A stretch of 64,000 nucleotides of DNA from Phycisphaerales bacterium (GTDB lineage: Bacteria > Planctomycetota > Phycisphaerae > Phycisphaerales > UBA1924). Below the pieces are notes generated by a model, which saw nothing but the letters and a program-made list of their open reading frames with translations, did not search any database and was not told where the DNA came from. Every line of letters begins with the position of its first letter. The stretch's first letter is position 1. Location of the stretch: NCBI GenBank assembly GCA_016699835.1, contig CP064987.1:496001-560000 (forward strand). Direction: 5' to 3'. Position numbers and translations under genes: made by a program. Of the stretch, positions 42,919 to 56,200 are shown in pieces.

Positions 42919-44487
42919 TTACTTGAGGAGTCCAACGGACTTTTTGTACTCGCGCGAGAGGGAGAGGATCGGGGGCCAGAGGATGTAATCGGCACCCTGG
43001 ACCGTTTCGGTGGTGTTCTGGGCGCGCTGGCAACCCTGGTCGGTGGTGTCGCTGCCGAGGGAGTAGAGGACGAAGAACTCTGGCGGAATCTTGGCCTCGA
43101 AGTTCGGGCCGAAGTGGTTGACGATGGCGATGGAGAGTTCCTCCTCTCGCTTACGAGCCGGTTTGTAGATGAATGGAGGCTTGGAGAAGAGTTCTCGGTT
43201 GGTCCAGTTGTATGGATCGGAGTCGATGTCCACGATCCAGGAGGGGCGTATGGCCGTGATGACCGGGGGTGGGAGTTCGCGCGAGCGCCAGGTTCCGACG
43301 AGGGCGATGCAGACGCGGGTGCCGCCGAGTTCGACTCGGACGCGGTTGCGTTTGCCGAAGATCTGGCTGCGATCGCCGACGCCGGCGATGACGATGGAGT
43401 CCTTCTGGGTGTCGAGGCGTTCGAAGGCCCAGGCGGCGTTGAAGTGTCGGTCCCAGATCTTCAGGCCCCAGCGCCGCTTCCAGTCGTTGTCGCACGCGTC
43501 GACGGCGGCAAGGCTCTCCTTTTTATTCGCGATCGTGCGGGCCTGCTCACGCCAGTACGCGCCCTCGGAGAAGATCCGGAGCGGGTGATTCGAGATGACG
43601 AGGCGTCCCATGTTTCGGGCGAGGACGTCGGCGTTCATTGTGCCGCTGCCGTCGTAGACGAGCGAGAGGAGTTGGCGGCCGGCGATGGCGTTGCCTACCG
43701 GGAACTTGGCGCGTTCGACGGAGACGTAGGCGGTCGGATCGTTCTCGATGTTGAGGCGGCCCAGCATCTCGCGGAGTTCGGCGTCGGAGAGGAGCTTCTT
43801 GCCGATGCGGTCCTGGTAGAGGACGTCGCGGAGGCGCTCGAGACCGAGGGACATCGTGTCGTATCCCCAGCCGACTTCCTGGGCGAAGGTGCGATCGACC
43901 ATCTGGCGGCCGAAGTAGATGACGGAGATGATGACCTTGCCGGCCTCGGCGGGCTTGTCCTGGGTGAGGAGGCGTGTGGCCTCGATGTGGGCGAGGCTCA
44001 TGAGTTTGCTGAGCGCCGGGAGACAGTGGAATCGGGCGGCGGAGAGCATCGGGGGGTCACCGAGATCGGTGTAGAGTCCGGCGCGAAGGATCTCGAAGTC
44101 GATGCCCTCGGTGCCGTAGTGCTGGCCGAAGCCATAGGCGTCGCGCCAGGCCTGTACGGAGGTGACCTTGTCGAGTGCGGCGAGGGCGTCGCGTTGCGGC
44201 TTGCCCATGGCCCATGCTTCGAGGGCCTGCCATTGCGAGGAGTCGGCGGGTATCTCGCAGACGGTCATCGGATCGGCAACGATGTCCGGGGCGGCGTCGA
44301 GTTTGGCAAGCAGCGGGAGGAGCACGAGATCGCTCCGGAGTTCGGGGCGGCGATCAAGGGCTTCGTAGGCGTTGTTGACCTGCTCGAGTTCGGTGTTCTG
44401 GGCGACCGCGAATGGCGCGATGAAGGCCGCTGCGAACGCGAGGACGAGGATGTGTGCGGCCCGAACGATTCGTGTTGCATGGGTCAT
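42919..44487 (-). CDS. Secreted protein of unknown function, 522 aa
   Basis: The start ATG 44487 (MTHATRIVRAAH) gives a signal peptide (AAHILVLAFAAAFIAPFAVAQ, cleavage near residue 29); another ATG six codons upstream is possible. The mature protein is mostly helical in the first 350 residues (for example YFGRQMVDRTFAQEVGWGYD) and mixed after that. It contains many aromatic residues, including IWDRHFNAAWAFERLD and DIDSDPYNWTNRELFSKPP, and three to four cysteines that could form disulfides. No enzyme motif is recognised. It lies downstream of the sigma-factor gene's terminator and upstream of trxB, both on the same strand. Confidence 0.75.
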   Translation of the reverse strand: MTHATRIVRAAHILVLAFAAAFIAPFAVAQNTELEQVNNAYEALDRRPELRSDLVLLPLLAKLDAAPDIVADPMTVCEIPADSSQWQALEAWAMGKPQRDALAALDKVTSVQAWRDAYGFGQHYGTEGIDFEILRAGLYTDLGDPPMLSAARFHCLPALSKLMSLAHIEATRLLTQDKPAEAGKVIISVIYFGRQMVDRTFAQEVGWGYDTMSLGLERLRDVLYQDRIGKKLLSDAELREMLGRLNIENDPTAYVSVERAKFPVGNAIAGRQLLSLVYDGSGTMNADVLARNMGRLVISNHPLRIFSEGAYWREQARTIANKKESLAAVDACDNDWKRRWGLKIWDRHFNAAWAFERLDTQKDSIVIAGVGDRSQIFGKRNRVRVELGGTRVCIALVGTWRSRELPPPVITAIRPSWIVDIDSDPYNWTNRELFSKPPFIYKPARKREEELSIAIVNHFGPNFEAKIPPEFFVLYSLGSDTTDQGCQRAQNTTETVQGADYILWPPILSLSREYKKSVGLLK

Positions 44488-44533
44488 GGCCCCATCGTAG
44501 CCCACGGGCGAAAAGATCGGGCCTCAAGAATGA

Positions 44534-44561
44534 CATCGCCCCGCACGAGGGCGGGGCGATG
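44534..44561 (-). terminator. Terminator of the sigma-factor gene
   Basis: A perfect 11-bp stem CATCGCCCCGC/GCGGGGCGATG (44534-44544, 44551-44561) with a 6-nt loop, 27 bp past the stop of the minus-strand sigma gene. On the minus strand it is followed by a short T-rich TCATTCTT. Confidence 0.75.
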
Positions 44562-44587
44562 AGAGTTGCGTCGTGTCGGGGCTCGGG

Positions 44588-45502
44588 TCAGGGGGCGATG
44601 GCCGACTCAACCTCGGGGACCTCATCCTTGGCATCCATGGCCTCGGTGAGCCGGGCATTGAGTTTCGTCAAGGCCTCGTCGCTGATCTGGCGGACGCGTT
44701 CGCGGCTGAGGCCCATCATGTCGGAGATGGTCTTGAGCGTCGCGGGCTCGCACCCGTCGAGGCCGAACCGCATGCGGAGGACGATGGCCTCGCGCTCGTC
44801 AATGGTGTTGAGGAGTTTGCGAAGGGCGGAGAGTTCCTCACGCTCGAGGCAGTTTTGCTCGGGTGTCAGGATCTTGTCGTCGGCGAGGATCTCGGCGAGA
44901 GTGAGGACGTCGCCCTTACCGTTGCTCCCGGCCTGGGTGGCGGTCTGGATGGCCTTGACAGCTCGCTTGATGATCCGGACCTTGCGGACCGGGAGGTCCA
45001 TGGCCCTGGCGAGTTCGTTCATGGACGGTGGATAGCCGAGTTCGGCCTCGAGTTTACGGGCGGCGAGTCGCCACTTGGCGATCAGTTCGACCATGTAGGC
45101 CGGGACGTGGACGGGCTGGCTTGCGGTCGCAAGGGCCCGCTTGATGCACTGCTTGATCCACCAGGAGGCATAGGTGCTGAAGCGAGTGCCCTGGGCTGGA
45201 TCGAAGCCCTCGACGGCACGGAGGAGGCCGATATTGCCCTCCTCGATGAGGTCGGAGAGGCTGAGGCCTCGGTTCAGGTATTGCTTGGCGATGGCCACAA
45301 CCAGTTTGAGGTTGGACCGGATCATTTTGTCGCGCGAGATGGGGCAGTTGTCGTTGATAATGGCCCAGCCGAGTTCGCGTTCTTCCTCCATTGTGAGCAA
45401 TGGATAGCCGGCGATCTCGCGCATGTAGACAGTGATGCTCTGGGCGACCCCAGAGTCTGCGTCGCGCCTGCGTCGGAGGTTGTTGTGTTCCTTGGTTGCC
45501 AC
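44588..45502 (-). CDS. Sigma-70 family RNA polymerase sigma factor (group 2-like)
   Basis: A 304-aa sigma factor with regions 1.2 to 4.2 and no region 1.1. Region 1.2 begins with VAQSITVYMREIAGYPLLT. Region 2 has NLRLVV-like NLKLVVAIAKQYLNRGLSL and DLIEEGNIGLLRAVEGFDP. Region 2.4, FSTYASWWIKQCIKRAL, matches primary-type sigma factors, so it should read a standard -10 box. Region 4.2 shows TISDMMGLSRERVRQI, the -35 recognition helix. The lack of region 1.1 and of the RpoD insertion suggests a group 2 or alternative sigma factor. A 336-bp upstream region holds a long inverted repeat near 45554-45580. Confidence 0.92.
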   Translation of the reverse strand: MATKEHNNLRRRRDADSGVAQSITVYMREIAGYPLLTMEEERELGWAIINDNCPISRDKMIRSNLKLVVAIAKQYLNRGLSLSDLIEEGNIGLLRAVEGFDPAQGTRFSTYASWWIKQCIKRALATASQPVHVPAYMVELIAKWRLAARKLEAELGYPPSMNELARAMDLPVRKVRIIKRAVKAIQTATQAGSNGKGDVLTLAEILADDKILTPEQNCLEREELSALRKLLNTIDEREAIVLRMRFGLDGCEPATLKTISDMMGLSRERVRQISDEALTKLNARLTEAMDAKDEVPEVESAIAP

Positions 45503-45838
45503 TCTCTACCCTGCCCTTCTCCTGGCTTCGCCAGTCCACCCTCAGGCAGCGTGGTGAGGGTGAGTATATCACCATCACCTGCTCAAGGGAGGAATCGGGT
45601 CGTCTCTCTTGATCGACCCGAATGCTGAGGCAATCAAGCCCCGGCGAAGCGCCCTATCTCTCACTATGAACGTGCAACGGTTTTGGCGAAATGCAAGGAA
45701 AGTTCGGAAAAAAACTTAGAAATCTTCGTATCGTTGCACGCATCACACCCTGACACTGGTCGAAAATACCATACGGAAGGGTGGGCAGATCGGTTTCTGC
45801 GAACACGGACCGAACAGGTATTTTGAGCACGATTTCAC
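45503..45838. other. Divergent regulatory region between sigma factor and UVR protein genes
   Basis: 336 bp, with an AT-rich centre (about 45690-45730, including a seven-A run). It holds two inverted repeats: GGTGAGGGTGA/TCACCATCACC (45554-45580) and a 9-bp pair CGTGCAACG/CGTTGCACG (45671-45679 and 45732-45740). No gene is seen. Confidence 0.6.
45554..45580. promoter_or_regulatory. Imperfect 11-bp inverted repeat before the sigma-factor gene
   Basis: GGTGAGGGTGA, spacer GTATA, TCACCATCACC; the arms pair at 10 of 11 positions. It lies 52-78 bp upstream of the sigma gene's start codon, where an operator would be expected. Confidence 0.5.
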
Positions 45839-46624
45839 ATGTCCCTTGATCTCTTCTCCATCTTAAAGGACTGGCCATTCGAGCCTGGGCACATCAAGGC
45901 CAGGATCATCGAGGGGGACGATGGCGAGCCCAAAATACAGGTCCGTTTGGATTTGGGCATGATCCAGATGGCCATGGAGGGGAGGCCAGATGGGCAACGA
46001 CCGAACGGTTATGGGAGTTACCTGGAGTACTACGAGTCGAAGCTGGATCGGAGCGAGATTGAGGGTGGAGAGGCGGGAGCAGAAGTTGTCGAGGGGTTCT
46101 CGCTGAGTTCGGAGGATTGTCGGTTACTCCGGGAGGAGGCGGCTCAGTACTACCACCGGTATGTGGCACTGATGGTGCTGGAGGAGTATGAGGGCGTTGT
46201 TCGGGACACGACCCGGAACCTGCGGGTGATGGAGTTGTGTGCGGCGCATGGTGAGACCGAGAGTGACCGGACGGGACTGGAGCAGTTCCGGGCGTATGTG
46301 ACGATGATGCGTGCGCGGGCGATGGCGAGCCTGGCGATCAAGCAGAACGAGCCAAGGGCGGCGGTGCACGCGCTGGACGAGGGGCTGACGGCTCTGCGGC
46401 AGCATTTCTCGGATCGCGGGCAGGCGCAGATGTTCGACAGTTCGAGTGAGGCGGAGATGCTGAAGGGGATGCGGGACGCGCTGGTGCCGAAGTTGCCGGT
46501 GAGCCAGGGGTCGGAACTTCGCCGGCGTCTGCAACGGGCGATCGAGCAGGAGAACTATGAGTTGGCGGCAATCCTGCGCGATGAGATCAAGAACCTGAAG
46601 GACGCGGGGCCGAGGGCGACATAG
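45839..46624 (+). CDS. UVR-domain protein of unknown role
   Basis: A 261-aa cytoplasmic protein. The last 40 residues form a UvrB/UvrC (UVR) motif, with ELRRRLQRAIEQENYELAAI followed by LRDEIKNLK, which in UvrB, UvrC and McsA mediates protein contact. The N-terminal part begins MSLDLFSILKDWPFEP and resembles beta sheet with PKIQVRLDLGMIQM; the middle is helical and TPR-like. It lacks the zinc fingers of McsA, so the clpC-regulatory role cannot be assumed. It is divergent from the sigma-factor gene and shares its long regulatory region. Start ATG 45839 is the first in frame. Confidence 0.82.
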   Translation: MSLDLFSILKDWPFEPGHIKARIIEGDDGEPKIQVRLDLGMIQMAMEGRPDGQRPNGYGSYLEYYESKLDRSEIEGGEAGAEVVEGFSLSSEDCRLLREEAAQYYHRYVALMVLEEYEGVVRDTTRNLRVMELCAAHGETESDRTGLEQFRAYVTMMRARAMASLAIKQNEPRAAVHALDEGLTALRQHFSDRGQAQMFDSSSEAEMLKGMRDALVPKLPVSQGSELRRRLQRAIEQENYELAAILRDEIKNLKDAGPRAT

Positions 46625-46644
46625 GGCCTGTGGGGGCGTGCGAT

Positions 46645-47094
46645 TCAGGCGAAGAGATCGAGTGCCGAGGGGGGGTTCTCGCGACCCGGGGTGGGTGCGG
46701 GCTGGTGATTCGCACGAGAATCTCGAGAGGCCGAAGTGTCTTTGTCCTGCTTGGGCCATTCGCCATCGACGAGATCGGGGTCGATGACATCCTTCAATCG
46801 ATCGACGGCAGCGTCACGGAGTTCTCGTTGCTGTTCGAAGATGTCGCGGGTTTGATCTGGGTCTGGGCGAGACGATGATCGTGTGGGCTTTGGGGCGACT
46901 TTGGTTGGGGTGGTGTTGGTCTGGGCGGCGCTGTTCGGGGCGTCGTCCTGATGATCCTGTTCGCCCGGGCGTTCGCGGGATTCTCGCGTCGGCTGCACGC
47001 GGGCGTTGGATTGGATGCGTTTGACAGCGTCGGCGCCGGCGAGACTCGCGGCGGGCGTGGCGCTGTAGTTGGCTCCCGTGGGATCGAGATTCAT
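46645..47094 (-). CDS. Small hydrophilic protein, unknown
   Basis: A 149-aa protein, start ATG 47094 with GGAGGTGGAGCC just before it. It starts MNLDPTGANYSATPAASLAG and is rich in Asp, Arg, Pro, Ser and Thr, so it is probably mostly disordered. One helix-like segment is evident, DIFEQQRELRDAAVDRLKDV. The C terminus ends in ALDLFA. No domain is recognised. The good ribosome site and consistent residue use in the first 35 codons argue for a real gene; low-complexity sequence makes it uncertain. It converges on the UVR-protein gene, 20 bp away. Confidence 0.62.
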   Translation of the reverse strand: MNLDPTGANYSATPAASLAGADAVKRIQSNARVQPTRESRERPGEQDHQDDAPNSAAQTNTTPTKVAPKPTRSSSRPDPDQTRDIFEQQRELRDAAVDRLKDVIDPDLVDGEWPKQDKDTSASRDSRANHQPAPTPGRENPPSALDLFA

Positions 47095-47407
47095 GGCTCC
47101 ACCTCCGTCTGCTCCACAGAGATTCGCATCGACGTGGAGTCTCGTCGTGTGGAGCAGGAGAGCCTTGTCGGCATATAGATTGGACTGAGGCGTCCGTGTG
47201 GATGGCCTGTGCCGCTGCAGTCGTCGCAGAGCGACGTGGTTCTCGGAGCGAGGTCAACCCATTTTTCTCAAGTTGCTCTCACAGCCCCCAAGCGGGTGAC
47301 TACGGGACGTTCCCAGAACCTGTGGAGTGTGTGGGTGGGTGTCGCGAGATACTCGGACGGGGCTGTGCTCGTCCGATCACCGCCTGTGCGTGGGCAAGGA
47401 CTCACTT
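47095..47407. other. Intergenic region between the small protein and metH
   Basis: 313 bp with no gene supported. It must carry the promoter for the minus-strand gene at 46645-47094 and the 3' end of the metH transcript. A TTGACC-like element on the minus strand near 47253 has no well-spaced -10 partner. Confidence 0.45.
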
Positions 47408-50995
<3,588 letters not shown>

Positions 50996-51011
50996 GGAGT
51001 CCTTTCATCCA

Positions 51012-51025
51012 TTCATCCGGATGAA
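51012..51025. promoter_or_regulatory. 14-bp palindrome before metH (putative operator)
   Basis: TTCATCCGGATGAA is a perfect palindrome between a possible -10 box (TATATT, minus strand, 51030-51035) and the metH start at 50995. Its position would let a repressor block transcription start. Confidence 0.5.
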
Positions 51026-51247
51026 CGGTAATATAGCGTCCTGGCAGGACTATCGCGGTTGATGGCCAACCCGGTCGAACTACTTCCTGGAAGTGCTGGA
51101 GTTCAATGGAGGCCGGAATGAGGTCATCGGCCAATACCAGTCCATGAGCCACCCAGAGTGGCATGTGGATGGGAAAGCCGCCGGGAAGTCGGGTATGATC
51201 GTGGCCCCGTTTTGGCCGGCTGGCCGGGCGAGGCTTGGAGCACTGCG

Positions 51248-51475
51248 ATGAAGGACGGCGTACACCCCAAATATTACCCGAACTGCAAGATCTACCACAA
51301 TGGTCAGGTCGTGATGACTGTCGGTGCGACGGTTCCCGAGATGCACGTCGAAGTGTGGTCTGGTTCGCACCCGTTCTTCACGGGCAAGCAGACGTTCGTG
51401 GATGCGGCCGGCCGCGTCGAGAAGTTCCAGAAGAAGTATTCCGGGAACTACTTCGCGTCGAAGAAGAAGGCCTGA
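51248..51475 (+). CDS. rpmE: 50S ribosomal protein L31, zinc-free form
   Basis: A 75-aa L31 with the classic ends MKDGVHPKYY and SHPFFTGKQTFVDAAGRVEKF. The ATG at 51248 follows GGAG at a spacing of 6. In zinc-binding L31 there are CxC and CxxC cysteines; here the sites read PNCKIYHNG and VWSGSHPFF, leaving only one cysteine, so this is the C-minus type that does not need zinc. In many bacteria such forms are made under zinc shortage, but this may be the only L31. It is divergent from metH across 252 bp. Confidence 0.94.
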   Translation: MKDGVHPKYYPNCKIYHNGQVVMTVGATVPEMHVEVWSGSHPFFTGKQTFVDAAGRVEKFQKKYSGNYFASKKKA

Positions 51476-51608
51476 ACCGGGTCGTGATCGAGTTCGGCAT
51501 GTCGCCGTACTTTGGGCGGCAATCGCGGAAGTGCTGGGCCTCGTTGATCACGCCGCCGTGAACTTAGAAGCTACTCGCGACCTACTTCTATTTCGCACGA
51601 CAATCGAT

Positions 51609-51680
51609 TCCCCGATAGCTCAATGGTAGAGCGAGCGGCTGTTAACCGCTAGGTTCTAGGTTCGAGTCCTAGTCGGGGAG
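51609..51680 (+). tRNA. tRNA-Asn (anticodon GTT)
   Basis: A 72-nt cloverleaf: acceptor TCCCCGA/TCGGGGA with G discriminator, D arm GCTCAATGGTAGAGC, anticodon arm AGCGG-CTGTTAA-CCGCT with anticodon GTT, and T arm CTAGG-TTCGAGT-CCTAG. CCA is not encoded. A terminator follows 9 bp later. The accessory region begins beyond its 3' end. Confidence 0.96.
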
Positions 51681-51689
51681 CTTCCTTCC

Positions 51690-51720
51690 GACCCCGCCTC
51701 ACGGCGGGGTCGTTTGGTTT
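51690..51720 (+). terminator. Rho-independent terminator after tRNA-Asn
   Basis: A 9-bp stem GACCCCGCC/GGCGGGGTC (51690-51698, 51703-51711), loop TCAC, then GTTTGGTTT. Confidence 0.82.
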
Positions 51721-51965
51721 ACAGGCGGACCGCTTTGCCCTTCGCGGCGGGTTGGCCAGAAACCCCCGCAGAATCCGGGCGGTTTGGCGATTCGGGCCTG
51801 CGGGCGGCGGCGCTCTCGGTTCGAGGGCATTTCAGAGCCAACCGGTCAGGACACCGGGTGTCTCGGCATGGGTGCGTCGGAATCCTCTCGAACTCTCGGT
51901 GTCTCGGGTTGACGGGCGGAGGGGTTAACAGGGGCGGAGGAGGGCGGCGAATGGCGAAGACCCGC

Positions 51966-52544
51966 TCACTCGCGACGTCGTACGCCGTGGTGCTGGGCAC
52001 CGTACCGCGGAAGCCGTGACGCCAGCACAGCCATCGCTTGTGCGGCCGAGTCTGCTCCGAACACCTGGTCGTCTGGCTCGTCGGCATATCGGATTCGGTC
52101 ATCGATCCGCTGCCCCGCTACTCGGCCACTCCACCCGTCAACCCGCATAGCGATGATCAGACGCTTGTAGATCCACGCAAGACAGATCTCGGACATCGTG
52201 CCCGCACCACCGCCGATCGCGATCATGGCGTCCGCGTGGGCGACTACCGAGTTGCGGACGTGATCGAGACCGGAGGGGATGACGATGTCGACGTAGGGGT
52301 TCGCCTCGGCGGGGTCATGGCCGGGTAGTACCCCGATGGTGTCGCCCTCGGCGTATCGGCTCGCCGACTTCGCTCCGCGGCAGGCAGATTCCATGACGCC
52401 GCCCAAGCCACCGGTCATCACGCGGTAGCCCGCGTCAACGAGTGCGCGGCCTATCTCTTCGGCGAGCACATCCTTCGCTGAACCGGCAGACACCACGGCG
52501 TCGCCAACCACTGCGACCACCTTGCGACGGGATTCGGATCTCAT
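51966..52544 (-). CDS. LOG/TIGR00725-family protein (Rossmann-fold nucleotide-binding)
   Basis: A 192-aa protein of the TIGR00725 branch related to lysine-decarboxylase-like LOG enzymes. Motifs are TGGLGGVMESACRGA (44-58), LPGHDPAEANPYVDIVIPSG and GGGAGTMSEICLAW, the phosphate-binding GGGxGT loop. LOG proteins hydrolyse nucleoside monophosphates (cytokinin activation), whereas the role of this branch is not established. It overlaps the methyltransferase gene upstream by 4 bp (ATGA) and is the last gene of the three-gene operon headed by the 1964-aa protein, so its substrate may be a nucleotide or sugar nucleotide of that pathway. Confidence 0.85.
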   Translation of the reverse strand: MRSESRRKVVAVVGDAVVSAGSAKDVLAEEIGRALVDAGYRVMTGGLGGVMESACRGAKSASRYAEGDTIGVLPGHDPAEANPYVDIVIPSGLDHVRNSVVAHADAMIAIGGGAGTMSEICLAWIYKRLIIAMRVDGWSGRVAGQRIDDRIRYADEPDDQVFGADSAAQAMAVLASRLPRYGAQHHGVRRRE

Positions 52545-53230
52545 GGACGAGGCTCCTGTTGCGACGGCTTGGTGCCCGAGAGGCGGAGCGTGCCCTCCTC
52601 ACGGTCTGCTCGGTCAAAGGCCGGATCAAATGGTGCAGTTTCAATGCCCATAAAGCCTGCAGTCTCAAGCAGATTGGACAGGCTCTGCCGGTCATACGCG
52701 AACAAGTGCTCACCGAAACGATCTCGGAAGTGGTAGTTCAGATGCTCGATCGGCAACCGGACCTCCGGTGGATGCCATCGCTCTCGAGCAACCCGGAAGT
52801 ACTGCGCATTGTCGCCCTCCACGTACGCCCGAATGACCTTCTCTGAATCCGGTACCCCCACACGGACGGTGCCGCCGGGGGTCAGCACGCGGTAGCACTC
52901 CGTGAGGACGTGCAGCGCCTCGTCCGGATAGGCGACATGCTCCAGGACATGCTCAAGTCGGACGCCGACCAACTGCCCATCCTGAATAGGCCAGCGAGCG
53001 CGGATGTCGAACATGACGTCGGCGTCTCGGTAGAGGTCGGCGTTGATCCACCCAGGAATCAGGTACTTGCCGCACCCAAGGTTCAGCTTCTGGCCTTGGA
53101 AGTTCACCCGCCGTGCTTTCCGACAGCCGAGAAGGTGACGTGCCGAATACCTGATCTCGCGCAGGAGTCCACGAAGTGACCGATCAAGAGGCGATCGGCG
53201 TGTCGGCCGTGCACTCGTGGTGGGGGTCAT
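52541..53230 (-). CDS. SAM-dependent methyltransferase (type 11-like)
   Basis: A 229-aa class I methyltransferase. The SAM motif is KLNLGCGKYLIPGW and the next acidic residue follows in NADLYRDAD. The segment VRLEHVLEHVAYPDEALHVL is typical of glycan-linked methyltransferases of the COG4627 type, and CYRVLTPGGTVRVGVPD is motif III. The start at 53230 (MTPTTSARPTRRS) is fixed by the ATGA overlap with the upstream giant gene and the stop overlaps the next gene by 4 bp. It probably methylates a sugar or glycan end made by the large protein. Substrate not known. Confidence 0.87.
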   Translation of the reverse strand: MTPTTSARPTRRSPLDRSLRGLLREIRYSARHLLGCRKARRVNFQGQKLNLGCGKYLIPGWINADLYRDADVMFDIRARWPIQDGQLVGVRLEHVLEHVAYPDEALHVLTECYRVLTPGGTVRVGVPDSEKVIRAYVEGDNAQYFRVARERWHPPEVRLPIEHLNYHFRDRFGEHLFAYDRQSLSNLLETAGFMGIETAPFDPAFDRADREEGTLRLSGTKPSQQEPRP

Positions 53231-56200
53231 GATCGCACCTCCCCGCGCGTCCAAGCGTCGATCTCGTCATCTGGCACGAACACCCCGGCAAGGTACGGCA
53301 CCGCGGTGGTGCGGACACCTCTCAACGAAGCCAAGCACGCCATGATGAAGAAGTCGTGCGTCACGGCCACAACGCGGCGATCGTTTGTCCGACAGGCAGA
53401 TGCGGATACGTCCCGAATGGCCCGCAACACCAGTTGGTCGCAGGGCATGAGGACTCCCGGCATCAGCGAGCCGTCCATCCACGCCTCCATGAGGCCCGCC
53501 CACCCCAATCGAGCCTTGACGAGTTCATAGACATCACGATCGGCAACGCGGAAGTCGACAAGCGAGTCGAGGACTGTCAGTGACTGTTCATCGCGCCCGG
53601 CTCCGCGGGCAACCGCCTTGGCAGTCTGCACGGCTCGCAACACGGGACTCGATACGAGCGCGACACCGCTACCCAGCCTGCGTCCGAGTGCCTCGGCCTC
53701 TTCGTGGCCGTTCGCGGTGAGATGTACGGCGTCCTTCTGCTCGGCGCTCAACCCGGTGAATGAGGGCCGTTCACCATGCCTCACGAAGAGAATGCCGCCG
53801 CCCTGCCCCCAGAGCTCACTCATGATCTGCTCCGGTGAAAGAGGTACAAGAACATCGCTTGGGGTACGCGGGCGACGCGGCCTCTTGGCGACCAATGCTG
53901 CGATCTGAGACTCTCGGTCTGGCCGATCGGCTCCCTTGCCCATGCCAGAAGGTTCGTAAAGGTACAGCGGCTCGCGGATCCAGACCCTCCGCTCGGCCAT
54001 CTCCACGATCGGCAGCATGAAGCTCCAGTCGACCGCGATGTCAGCGTATCTGTCGCCGACACGCAGTTCGTGGTCGGGAATTGCATCGAAAAGGTACTTG
54101 CGGAAGGTGCGCAGGTGCTGCCAGACGTTTCCGCCGCGGGCCTGCCGTGGGGATTCAAACGTGACTGGGTACTCCACGTGCTTGTCGGTGCGGAGCATGG
54201 ACCCGACGGTAACCTGTGCTCCCTCCGCGTACGCCTGGGCCACGCAATCGAGCACCTTCGGGCCGAGAAGCGCATCGTCGAGGTCAAGCGTGACGATCAC
54301 GCTGTTCGGGTTCGTACACACACGGCGGATCGCGAGCGTCATGTTCGCGAGCTGGCCTCGGCGTTCTCTCGGTTGGATCAACGTAACCCGATCACTCCAA
54401 GGGCCAACCGCGAGTTGCAGTGCCTCGCGAGACAACGGGCCGGAGCCGTCGTCGATGATCACGGCTCCCCAATCCGATCGCTGCTGCGCGCCGATGGACT
54501 CAAGGCACCGCGACATTCGGCTGGGCGGCACATTGCGGCCCGTGATCACGAAGATGAATGGCTCCGCGCGATCTCGCGGTACCCAGGACAAAGGACCGCC
54601 GACCAGATCAACCCGGCCAGTCTGCGCTTCGGGCACCGGGAACTTCTCGATCAGATCGAGCAGCAGCATCCACTCCTGATGGCTCCGCTTCAGCTCGTTT
54701 GGGGGATGCACGAAAGCGGTCTGAGCCGACGCTCCCCGGAGCGAAGTGATCCGCCCGCTCTTGACAGACTGATCGATCGCTCTGTGCCAAGATAGGGACG
54801 GGCGGCCGTTGTTGAGCGGATTCATGAACGGCCGCGCTGCGAGGAGTCTCTGCCGGTGGAGCAGGCAGCCTCGCACCTCGACGCGCCACGGCGTTCCATC
54901 GTGATGAGCGGTGAAGTGCGCGTCGGTGTGCTGGGGAACGCTGAGCGACGCGGTCACAGCCTTCGGATCACCTTCGAGCGCCTGGATCATCTCGGTCAGG
55001 TAGTCGTCGGTGTGAGACGTCCTATGAACGAGAATGTCCGAATCGACCTGCAACACGTACTCGCCCACCAACTGGTCGAACGCAAGGAGCGGAGCGACGA
55101 GCGGTGCGCCGTCAACGCTGTGGGTGCCGTCGTACTCAAGATCAAACCAGCGCTTCATCACCGCTCGAGAGTCCGCTCCCGGACCTGGGCTGACGAGGAC
55201 GCGGTCGATGACCCCGCGGGCACGCAATCTCTCTGCAGCCTTTATGAGCTCGTCAAAGTTGGCTGATGAGTGCTGGCGGACAAAGCCGTCTCGGAGGCAG
55301 TCGACGACGAGCAGTCGCTCGCAGAAGACGGTGGGTCCTTCGAGCTGGTGGACGAGGTGAGTTACCTGACGTTCGATCGTCGCCGCCTCCATAGCGCAGG
55401 TCTTGATCACGAGCGACACCCTCGGGGCGGGCGGATCAACCCGCACAGGGCGGCACACAAGCGTCAGGAAGTCAGAGGCGGGCTCGAACCGCTCTGTATC
55501 GATCGTGTCACTGGCAATGCGGCGTTCGACGCGCAGTCCATGCCGCAGGAGGTCTCGCTCGATCTTCACGAGCGGACGGTGGAACTCTCTGCGTCCAGCT
55601 CCGGTTTCAGCGTTCTCAACGTACCAGAAGGAGTCGTCATAGCACCTGCCAGCGGGGAGGTCTCGCCTGCGATGGAGGTTGGTGGGGCCGCCGAACGTCG
55701 CGATCGGATTGCAGAGCGTGATCACGACAACGCCATCTGGCGTCACCGCAGTGCGAAGGTCGGCAAGGACCTGCTCATACGCGGCGTCATCACCAAGTTC
55801 GCACAGCACGAGCGACGAGACCACCGCCTCATACGGTCCTGCGTTCATCGCAGCGAGTCGATCAGAGGTCAGCGTCAGGCATGATGGGATAGCACCAAAA
55901 GCCTGCCATCGTGCGGGCATGTCCACGCCAGGGTCAAAGCCGACCGTCCGAAGCCCAGCCTCCGCGAGGTGGCGAGCGCTCCTGGCCTTCTTGCCACAGC
56001 CGTAGTCCAGAACACTGCGTGCACCACACTCCAAGATGATCGGGTCGACGACTGCTGCCACGATTCGGGTCGCAGACGGCCGCTCCTCATTCAACGCTCG
56101 CCAGAACCGCTCAAAGCCATCGAGTTCGGGCATTGAACTGTCCACCAGAGCACGGCGCATGAGCTCATCGAGATCCGAACGGTGCGGCCAGCGCCAGGTC

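Noticed and set aside
43114..44562. Long acidic frame opposite the secreted 522-aa protein
   Set aside because: No ribosome site, low-complexity residues; the minus strand has a signal peptide and balanced composition.
50996..51247. Cobalamin or SAM riboswitch before metH
   Set aside because: No B12-box-like or SAM-box-like conserved blocks were recognised; only a short palindrome is present.
51609..51680. Duplicated tRNA-Asn 3' end as an attachment site
   Set aside because: No second copy of the T-arm/acceptor sequence was found between 51.7 and 64 kb; the right border may lie outside.
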